Positions 1 to 5,262 of a stretch of DNA of 6,308 bases are shown here, piece by piece. The notes under the pieces are model-generated. The model was not told the origin of the DNA. It saw only the letters and a program-made list of their open reading frames with translations, and made no database searches. Source of the DNA: Bacteroidota bacterium (lineage in GTDB: Bacteria > Bacteroidota > Bacteroidia > Cytophagales > Hymenobacteraceae); the NCBI GenBank assembly GCA_023424725.1, contig JAFADQ010000217.1, positions 1-6,308 of the forward strand. Reading direction: 5' to 3'. A program made the position numbers and the translations under genes. Position 1 is the first letter of the stretch. Every line of letters begins with the position of its first letter.

Positions 1-24
1 CTAATATTTAACCTGCAAGCACCT

Positions 25-834
25 ATGAGCGTGGTAATTAAGTTTATTATTGCCTTGTTTATAGGTGCTATGTCGTTGCTTACGTACTGGTGCAACCGGC
101 AGGAAAACCCCGTAACCGGCGAAAATCAGCATATAAGCATGACTGTAGACCAGGAGATAGCGCTTGGTTTGCAGGCCGCGCCCCAAATGGCGGCGCAATA
201 CGGTGGTTTGCACCCCGATAAAGCTGCGGCGGCCAAAATTAAGGCCATCGGCAACCAATTAGTTACCGGCGCCAAAGTAGATAAAACTCCTTATAAGTTC
301 GATTTTCATTTGCTGGCCGATGAGCAAACCCTGAATGCTTTTGCGCTTCCGGGCGGCCAGATCTTTATTACCGCCGGTTTGGCAAAGCAACTTACCACAG
401 ACGGGCAGCTTGCCGGAGTTTTAGCCCACGAAATAGGCCATGTGGTGGCCCGGCACTCGGCAGAGCAGTTAGCCAAAGCACAATTAACGGAAGGCCTTTC
501 GGGGGCAGCCGCCATTGCGATTTACGATCCGGACAACCCAACCTCGGCAGCCGGTGGAGTTGCGGCCGCGCTTATTGGCCAGCTAATGACCTTAAAATTT
601 AGCCGCGAAGACGAGTTGGACGCAGACCAACTTGCCGTAAAATTTACAACAGAAGCAGGTTACCATCCCAGATCTTTAATTAAAGTAATGGAAGTTCTGG
701 CCAGGGCTGCCGGCCGAAACAAAAACACAGAGTTTTTTCAGACGCACCCAAACCCCGGCAACCGCATTGCAAGAATAGAAAATGCTATAAGAGTGCAGTA
801 TGGCAGTACATTGCCTTCTGGTTTAGTAAAATAG
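25..834 (+). CDS. M48 family zinc metalloprotease, membrane-anchored
   Basis: Predicted M48 (Ste24/HtpX/LoiP-type) zinc endopeptidase, likely facing the periplasm and degrading misfolded envelope proteins; the substrate is inferred from the family. Seen: a 269-residue protein with an N-terminal hydrophobic segment (about residues 4-22), then the family-typical NPVTGENQ stretch. The zinc motif HEIGH supplies H135 and H139 as ligands and E136 as the catalytic base. SREDELDAD supplies E197 as third ligand, and a C-terminal THPNPGNRI motif is typical of M48. It lacks the C-terminal TPR domain of BepA and is close in size to LoiP/YcaL. Cys23 follows the hydrophobic segment, but Tyr-Trp before it is a poor lipobox, so a signal anchor is likelier than a lipoprotein. 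The ATG at 25 suits the signal segment; the frame stays open to the window edge, so a farther start cannot be excluded. It probably shares a transcript with the lipid kinase 24 bases downstream. Confidence 0.92.
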   Translation: MSVVIKFIIALFIGAMSLLTYWCNRQENPVTGENQHISMTVDQEIALGLQAAPQMAAQYGGLHPDKAAAAKIKAIGNQLVTGAKVDKTPYKFDFHLLADEQTLNAFALPGGQIFITAGLAKQLTTDGQLAGVLAHEIGHVVARHSAEQLAKAQLTEGLSGAAAIAIYDPDNPTSAAGGVAAALIGQLMTLKFSREDELDADQLAVKFTTEAGYHPRSLIKVMEVLARAAGRNKNTEFFQTHPNPGNRIARIENAIRVQYGSTLPSGLVK

Positions 835-858
835 CTTTAAAGTTTCACTTGTTTAATA

Positions 859-1752
859 ATGAAGCCAGGCAGCGTTTTGTTTGTGGTTAATCCGGTGTCT
901 GGCGGCACAGACAAAGAAGAGGTACGCGAAAAAATTACTGAATTTGCCGTTTCTCAAAATATCTCCTGTTCCTTTTTCGAAACCTCGGGCCAGAACGATG
1001 CCGCAAAACTTACCCAACAAATTTTACAAGATAAACCCGATGTAGTGGCAGCAGTGGGCGGCGATGGAACGGTGCATCTTGCCGCCCAAGCCTTGCCAAA
1101 AACAAATATCCCGCTTGCTATAATACCTATGGGCTCCGGAAATGGCCTCAGCAAAGATTTGGGTATACCGCAAAGTATTCCCGATTCGCTGCAGGTGCTG
1201 GTTAAAAATGAGGCAAAAAGAATAGATACATTATTAGTAAATCAGAAACTCTGCATTCATTTAGCCGATCTTGGTTTTAATGCGTTGGTGGTAAAGCGCT
1301 TCGACGAGGCAAGCACCCGCGGCCCCGGCACCTACGCAAAGGTTGCCCTGGAAGAATACATTAACTTCACACCCGGCCATTACAACATCACTACCGGTAC
1401 CGAAACTTTTTCGGGCGAGGCTTTTATGATCACCATCACGAATGCCCGCAACTTTGGCAGCAACGCCACCATAAACCCAAATGCGGTACTTAACGATGGC
1501 TGGTTCGAGATATGTATTCTGGAGCCTTTTCCTAAAGCGGCTGCCATTGGTATTTTGCTGATTATGTACAACGAAACAATAGATAAATCGGTGTATTCCA
1601 GAATTATAAGGTGTAAAAAAGCTACGATTATAAACCAGAAAGACGAACTGCTGCAAATAGACGGTGAGATTATGCCACCAACCAAAGAGGTGACAGTAGA
1701 AATTCAGGAAGGAAACTTGCAGGTGCTCCTGCCTTTTTCTGATGCTGATTAG
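859..1752 (+). CDS. Diacylglycerol/lipid kinase, YegS/Rv2252/BmrU-like
   Basis: Predicted lipid kinase of the DAGK catalytic (DAGKc) superfamily, phosphorylating diacylglycerol or a related lipid with ATP at the cytoplasmic membrane face. Seen: a 297-residue protein, the usual length. It opens with a beta-strand ending in NPVSGG (N11 onward), then the nucleotide-binding GGDGT (residues 67-71) and the glycine-rich PMGSGNGLSKDLG (about 90-102). LADLGFNA (about 135-143) and the conserved IDGE near the C-terminus (D268-E270) complete the two-domain NADK-like fold. No transmembrane segment is evident, as expected for a peripheral enzyme. The exact lipid cannot be read from the sequence; sphingoid or undecaprenol-like substrates remain possible. 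The start ATG lies 24 bases after the M48 stop and has A/T-rich rather than Shine-Dalgarno upstream sequence, so the two genes are probably co-transcribed. An App1-type phosphatase, potentially the reverse activity, lies about 3.5 kb to the right. Confidence 0.93.
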   Translation: MKPGSVLFVVNPVSGGTDKEEVREKITEFAVSQNISCSFFETSGQNDAAKLTQQILQDKPDVVAAVGGDGTVHLAAQALPKTNIPLAIIPMGSGNGLSKDLGIPQSIPDSLQVLVKNEAKRIDTLLVNQKLCIHLADLGFNALVVKRFDEASTRGPGTYAKVALEEYINFTPGHYNITTGTETFSGEAFMITITNARNFGSNATINPNAVLNDGWFEICILEPFPKAAAIGILLIMYNETIDKSVYSRIIRCKKATIINQKDELLQIDGEIMPPTKEVTVEIQEGNLQVLLPFSDAD

Positions 1753-1874
1753 ACCGTAAAATAGCGTTTAAATCTGGGATCCAGAAAAAGAGTAAAGAAA
1801 GTTAACTAACAAAAATTTGCTTTCTGTTGCAGTGGTTTTTGGCCTTTGCAGCAACAGGTAAACAAATATTACAC
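1753..1874. other. Convergent intergenic gap
   Basis: This 122-base gap separates the 3' ends of the lipid kinase (plus) and the metallophosphoesterase (minus). It is A/T-rich, contains no credible coding sequence, and holds one inverted repeat (listed separately). No promoter-like TAnnTTTG was found on either strand. Confidence 0.7.
1824..1857. terminator. Possible bidirectional terminator hairpin
   Basis: The inverted repeat CTGTTGC (1824-1830) / GCAACAG (1851-1857) encloses a 20-base loop between two convergent genes. Position favours termination for both strands. The loop is long and no T-tract follows directly on the plus strand. On the minus strand a short run of five T comes about six bases after the stem. 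It is a weak candidate judged on symmetry and location only. Confidence 0.35.
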
Positions 1875-3074
1875 TCACATCAATTTACTTTTATACACTA
1901 CGTTAGTTTCACCCTTTTCTTTAGTTAAATCAGGTTCTAAAACCGTAAGCCAGGCCTCCCCATTTGCATAATAGCACAGTTTCATAAAACCAAGATGCTC
2001 GTGCGTAAAGGATGCTTTGCCGCCTTTGCGCACATAAGCTGTTTTGCTGGCCGAGCCGCTAATTAAAAAATGATTGCCTTTGTGGCGGAAGTGCTGCAAA
2101 TTATGGTCGTGACCTGCCGCGTACACTATGTTTTTATGCGATTGCAAAATCCGCAGCAGCTTTTTTCGCATTCGTTTATAGCGCGGGTGCGACATATCTT
2201 CGTAAGCCCCGAAAAGCCTGCGGTAAATAGGATAGAGCGAGCCCGCCATGGGCAATGGTACATACAATTTTTTATGCGCCGCAGTAAGCGGAAAAACATG
2301 GTGCTTAATAGTGTGCTTGCCGCCATGCAGCGCATTGCTGTACAATGGGTGGTGCGCCGCGATGAGTATTCGGCGGTGGCTGTTCTCGTCTAAAATCCGG
2401 ATTAGGTTAGCGAAAACCTCTTTTTCTGTTTCGGCTTTGCAACCCATGGCTTTGCCTATTGGCCTGTTGCCCCGCTGCACCCACCATTGCGTGTTTAGCA
2501 CCAATATGGCTAATTGCTCGTTTACCTCTATCAGCTCTGGGCCCGGGCAGCCGCACGATGGTAAAAATACCGGGCCCAATCTGTCGGTTACAAATTTTTC
2601 TTGCCGTAGTAATTGTTCCAAACCGTTTTCGCGGCCTTTGTTCCAGTCGTGGTTGCCGCTTAAAAAAATGGCGCGGCAATTAGTTTCTGTTACCAGGTTT
2701 ATTTGCTGTTGCAGCTTTTTTTCTGCCGCGGCGCGCCTGGTGCTTCCCTCAGGTGGCAAACCCACAGGGTAAACATTGTCGCCCAGAAAAATTAAGGTCG
2801 ATTTTTGAGTTGATTTTTGTAATTCTGCCCGCAGCGCCTTCAGCACCGGGTCGTTGCCATCGGGAGCTACATTTCCGAAATCGCCCGCAAGAAAAATCTC
2901 CTGCAGAATTTCTGCCTCCGGGCCGGGGCTTTGGTGTTGCCACAGCAGCTCGGGCATGGCAATAAATATCTTTCTGCGGAACCTGATCTCATGTACGAGT
3001 TTATAGGCTATAAAAAGCAGGTAGAAGGTAATTACAGCAAACAGAAAGTACCAGATCCATTCAGAAACTACCAT
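1875..3074 (-). CDS. Membrane-anchored PAP-like metallophosphoesterase
   Basis: Predicted calcineurin-like dinuclear metal phosphoesterase; the substrate is unknown. Seen: 399 residues with one N-terminal membrane segment (about 6-26) followed by basic residues (RFRRK). The metal-binding motifs come in order: GDFG (D65), GDNVY (D99, N100, Y102), GNHDW (N141, H142, D143), AAHHPLYS (H241/H242) and GHDH (H322, H324). GDFG plus a tyrosine three residues after the second aspartate resembles purple acid phosphatases rather than the DxH type. A CGCPGPE stretch (174-180) and a basic region around 295-310 lie within the domain. From memory, similar domains in Bacteroidota are fused to an Omp85/BamA-like barrel; here the domain stands alone. 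The basic flank after the segment suggests, by the positive-inside rule, a cytoplasmic domain, but a cleaved or reversed topology is possible. It lies 54 bases downstream of the LON-domain gene on the same strand, probably in one transcript. Confidence 0.9.
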   Translation of the reverse strand: MVVSEWIWYFLFAVITFYLLFIAYKLVHEIRFRRKIFIAMPELLWQHQSPGPEAEILQEIFLAGDFGNVAPDGNDPVLKALRAELQKSTQKSTLIFLGDNVYPVGLPPEGSTRRAAAEKKLQQQINLVTETNCRAIFLSGNHDWNKGRENGLEQLLRQEKFVTDRLGPVFLPSCGCPGPELIEVNEQLAILVLNTQWWVQRGNRPIGKAMGCKAETEKEVFANLIRILDENSHRRILIAAHHPLYSNALHGGKHTIKHHVFPLTAAHKKLYVPLPMAGSLYPIYRRLFGAYEDMSHPRYKRMRKKLLRILQSHKNIVYAAGHDHNLQHFRHKGNHFLISGSASKTAYVRKGGKASFTHEHLGFMKLCYYANGEAWLTVLEPDLTKEKGETNVVYKSKLM

Positions 3075-3128
3075 ATTTTTATGCTGAAACGCCTATTATT
3101 TTGGCCGCTGCAGGTAAGATGTTACTGG

Positions 3129-3731
3129 TTAATTCAGGCGTATTTTTTCCTTCATTTTTTCTAACTCGCTCACCACCGGAACCGCTTTTTTTAAATGGTT
3201 AAGCAAATACTCCTGGCGCTCGCTTTCTTTAGAGAGGCCAAGTAACCCATATTCCTGCTGCACAGATAAACCAATGCTATGCGCTATATCGAATGCCTTA
3301 AAATTAATCGGCGGCGCTATAAACAAACTCTGGATCTGAAGCGCTTTATAAAAATTTTGAAGCTGTTCGTAAAGCTCTGCTTTTACCATCGGGTCTTCTT
3401 CGGGCTCGTTTGGCAACATTTCTATGGCCGCGAGGGCATACAATTTTCCGGGCAGGCGCTGGTAGTTCATCTTAACTTTAAAAACCCCGCAGCCTATGGT
3501 TTTAATATCCATTTCGCCGGTGGCATGGGTTTTTTCTATCCTGAGCAATTTCAGTTCGGTGCCGATTCCGGAAACCACATCTTTATTAAAAAAAGGCATC
3601 CCGAATGTGGTATTGTTCTTTTTGCAATCCAGGATTAGCTGTTTATAGCGCGGCTCAAAAATGTGCAGATCTAGTTTTTCGCCCGGAAATACAACAATGT
3701 TAAGCGGAAATAACGGAATTATCTTATTCAT
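3129..3731 (-). CDS. LON substrate-binding-domain protein (no protease domain)
   Basis: A 200-residue protein consisting of the LON N-terminal substrate-binding domain (PUA-like fold, PF02190 type) and a helical C-terminal part. Seen: the start MNKIIPLFPLNIVVFPGE is the typical opening of this family, followed by LDLHIFEPRYKQLI and a conserved FGMPFF turn. There is no Walker A motif and no Ser-Lys protease domain, so it is not a Lon protease. Proteins of this kind are widespread in bacteria; binding of unfolded or partner proteins is plausible but unproven. I chose the ATG at 3731 because the frame, although open for another 47 codons up to an ATG at 3872, carries nothing family-like before it. 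The A/T-rich sequence upstream has no Shine-Dalgarno motif. It is the first gene of a probable two-gene unit with the metallophosphoesterase and diverges from mtgA. Confidence 0.9.
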   Translation of the reverse strand: MNKIIPLFPLNIVVFPGEKLDLHIFEPRYKQLILDCKKNNTTFGMPFFNKDVVSGIGTELKLLRIEKTHATGEMDIKTIGCGVFKVKMNYQRLPGKLYALAAIEMLPNEPEEDPMVKAELYEQLQNFYKALQIQSLFIAPPINFKAFDIAHSIGLSVQQEYGLLGLSKESERQEYLLNHLKKAVPVVSELEKMKEKIRLN

Positions 3732-3772
3732 GGTATTACATTTCGGGGCCTTAGGCTCAGCAATTTGCCAGC

Positions 3773-3804
3773 AGCCGTACTTTATGTTAATGTACGGTTT
3801 TTTT
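3773..3804 (+). terminator. Dyad plus T7: possible intrinsic terminator or operator
   Basis: CCGTAC (3775-3780) and GTACGG (3792-3797) form a perfect 6-bp stem around an 11-base A/T-rich loop. The stem extends by a G-U and an A-U pair (3773-3774 with 3798-3799) and is followed by seven T (3798-3804). On the plus strand this has the shape of a rho-independent terminator. No plus-strand gene ends nearby, so it would stop antisense read-through before mtgA. It could instead be a protein-binding dyad near the LON-domain promoter. Confidence 0.4.
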
Positions 3805-3860
3805 AGCCCAACCGGTTGATTTTGAAGCACAGTTATGCCGGTTGCCGGATAGTTTTGTTT

Positions 3861-3868
3861 TAAATTTG
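3861..3868 (+). promoter_or_regulatory. mtgA: Candidate -7 promoter element for mtgA
   Basis: TAAATTTG matches the Bacteroidota -7 consensus TAnnTTTG exactly and lies 11 bases before the mtgA ATG. The -33 element is weak: only a TTG at 3842-3844, with shorter spacing than usual. If used, it would give a 5' leader of just a few bases, so it is a tentative call. Confidence 0.35.
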
Positions 3869-3879
3869 TCAATTATTCT

Positions 3880-4668
3880 ATGGCCACTAATTCAAGAAAT
3901 CCGCTGCCGAAAACTCTAAAGGCAACCAGAGCGCCAAAACAGGGCAAAGGCGTGAAGAAAGCCGCGGGCAAAAAAAAGATATTTCTTTTGCTGGCCGGCA
4001 AGTATTTTCTTATGCTTCGGGCGGTAAGTATGATATGGCTAATAGGGTTGCGTTTTTTTGCACCGCCTGCCACGTTGCTAATGCTGCAGCGCAAAAACGA
4101 TAGCCTGGAAGAAACCGGAAAATGGAAAAACCTGCGCTACAAGGCCGTGCAGGTAGAAGATGTTTCTAAGCAGGTACCGCTTGCCATGATCGCATCCGAA
4201 GATCAGAATTTTCTGAACCACGCCGGTTTCGATTTTAAGGCTATGCAAAAAGCCTTTGAGCATAACCAGCGTGGCCGGACCGTGCGCGGAGGCAGCACCA
4301 TAAGCCAGCAGGTGGCAAAAAACGTGTTTTTGTGGAATGGACGAAGCTACCTTCGCAAAGCCCTTGAAGCTTATTTCACCGCCATAATAGAGCTGATCTG
4401 GGATAAAGAACGCATTATGGAAATGTACCTGAGCGTGGCCGAAACCGGAAATTTAATTTTTGGGGTAGAAGAAGCCTCACGCTGGGCTTTCCGTAAAAGC
4501 GCTAACGAGGTAAGCCGCTCCGAAGCCGCTACCATTGCCGCCGTTTTGCCAAACCCCAGAAAGTACAGCGCTAAAAATCCAACGGCTTTTATTATTCGCA
4601 AGCGCGACCGCATTGCCAAGCACATGCGCCTTATTGGCGGCACCAGTTTGGTAGAGTTTTTTTATTAA
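3880..4668 (+). CDS. mtgA: Monofunctional peptidoglycan glycosyltransferase (GT51)
   Basis: Polymerises lipid II into glycan strands at the outer face of the inner membrane; it has no transpeptidase domain. Seen: 262 residues with a Lys-rich cytoplasmic N-terminus (about 1-33), one membrane segment (about 34-60), an APPAT turn, then the GT51 domain. GT51 motifs are EDQNFLNHAGFD with catalytic E107, RGGSTISQQVAKN (136-148), and RIMEMYLSVAETG with the second catalytic E181. An AATIAAVLPNPRKY stretch follows. The usual YLN of the third motif reads YLS here (S185), and the YFGK-like segment reads AFRK. The ATG at 3880 is the only start that keeps the cytoplasmic tail and membrane segment: the frame has a TAG at 3850 and no earlier ATG. 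The N-terminal tail is somewhat longer than in proteobacterial MtgA. The gene leads a probable unit with the DUF4440 lipoprotein 52 bases downstream. Confidence 0.94.
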   Translation: MATNSRNPLPKTLKATRAPKQGKGVKKAAGKKKIFLLLAGKYFLMLRAVSMIWLIGLRFFAPPATLLMLQRKNDSLEETGKWKNLRYKAVQVEDVSKQVPLAMIASEDQNFLNHAGFDFKAMQKAFEHNQRGRTVRGGSTISQQVAKNVFLWNGRSYLRKALEAYFTAIIELIWDKERIMEMYLSVAETGNLIFGVEEASRWAFRKSANEVSRSEAATIAAVLPNPRKYSAKNPTAFIIRKRDRIAKHMRLIGGTSLVEFFY

Positions 4669-4720
4669 TACAAGTACCTGCAAAGGGCAAAAAGTGCTGC
4701 AACAGAGCCTGATAACATAA

Positions 4721-5176
4721 ATGAAAACTGTAGTTATAACCTTACAGATTGCTTTTTTAAGCCTGATAGCATTTTCCTGCGCCAATGCCACAAAAAATGA
4801 TGCCCGCAGCACCAATGAAATAACAGAAATAACCCGGATTCTTAACGAGCAGGAAATGGCCTGGAACCGTGGCGATCTGGAGGCCTATATGCAAGGTTAC
4901 TGGCAAAACGATTCGCTTACATTTATAGGTAAAAGCGGCGTAACCTACGGCTGGCAACAAACCTTACAGAATTACAAAAAAAGCTACCCAACCGCCGGAG
5001 CGATGGGAAAGCTTACTTTTACCATTATTAAAACCGAATTGCTAAACCCCGAAAACGCCCATGTAATTGGTAAATGGCACTTAACCCGCGAAGCCGGAAA
5101 CCTGCAGGGCCACTTTAGTTTGCTTTGGCAAAAAATTAACGGCAGTTGGGTAATTGTTAGCGACCACTCCAGTTAA
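4721..5176 (+). CDS. DUF4440/SnoaL-like (NTF2-fold) predicted lipoprotein
   Basis: A 151-residue protein with a lipoprotein-type signal: a hydrophobic stretch (4-18) ending in Ala-Phe-Ser-Cys, so C20 would be lipidated after cleavage. The mature part reads as a DUF4440/NTF2-like domain: a helix with EITRILNEQEMAWNRGDLEAYM (about 35-56), the FIGKSGVTYGW strand-turn and a central KLTFTI strand. The pair HVIGKWHLTRE and HFSLLWQKINGSWVIVSDHSS closes the cone-shaped fold and ends the protein. Such domains bind small hydrophobic ligands or act as enzymes, but no catalytic residues can be assigned, so its function is unknown. It may sit in the inner or outer membrane; no clear surface-export signal follows the cysteine. 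The start is preceded by an A/T-rich stretch without Shine-Dalgarno motif. It follows mtgA by 52 bases on the same strand and is probably co-transcribed; a functional link to glycan synthesis is not established. Confidence 0.85.
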   Translation: MKTVVITLQIAFLSLIAFSCANATKNDARSTNEITEITRILNEQEMAWNRGDLEAYMQGYWQNDSLTFIGKSGVTYGWQQTLQNYKKSYPTAGAMGKLTFTIIKTELLNPENAHVIGKWHLTREAGNLQGHFSLLWQKINGSWVIVSDHSS

Positions 5177-5177
5177 T

Positions 5178-5246
5178 TTACACTGAACCGTAAGGTAAAT
5201 TCCGGTAGATTCAGGTGTAAGAAAAGCCTTACAATTCTGAAATTTT
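5178..5246. terminator. Overlapping inverted repeats in convergent gap
   Basis: Two mutually exclusive hairpins lie between the DUF4440 gene and the App1 gene. The longer pairs TTACAC-TGAA (5178-5187) with TTCA-G-GTGTAA (5210-5220), with one bulged G, and has an inner ACCG/CGGT helix (5187-5190 with 5203-5206). The shorter is TGTAAG (5216-5221) with CTTACA (5228-5233) and a six-base loop, followed on the plus strand by an A/T-rich tail with four T in a row. Location favours termination of both converging genes; a strict U-tract is missing. Confidence 0.4.
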
Positions 5247-5262
5247 ATATACAAGAAGCACC

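Larger units (their letters stand above)
3732..3879. other. Divergent intergenic region between LON-domain gene and mtgA
   Basis: This 148-base gap should contain the promoters of both divergent transcription units. On the plus strand a TAnnTTTG match lies just before mtgA. Nothing similar was found reading toward the LON-domain gene. A dyad with a T-run lies near the middle. The minus-strand reading frame is open through most of it but is unlikely to be translated. Confidence 0.65.

Noticed and set aside
25..100. Lipoprotein signal in the M48 protease (Cys23)
   Set aside because: The residues before the cysteine are Thr-Tyr-Trp, bulky aromatics that do not fit a lipobox; a signal anchor explains the segment better.
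1261..1656. A 131-codon minus-strand frame inside the lipid kinase gene
   Set aside because: Antisense to a well-supported kinase and without recognisable domain or start signals.
2248..2772. A 174-codon open frame on the plus strand opposite the metallophosphoesterase
   Set aside because: It lies wholly antisense to a gene with complete catalytic motifs, is Cys/Arg/Pro-rich in a way typical of shadow frames, and resembles no family.
3129..3731. Lon protease fragment or pseudogene
   Set aside because: Length and start fit the known stand-alone LON-domain family, the frame is intact, and no remnants of AAA+ or protease domains flank it.
3810..3817. Palindrome AACCGGTT in the divergent gap
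   Set aside because: An 8-base palindrome is short enough to be chance and has no second copy or other support.
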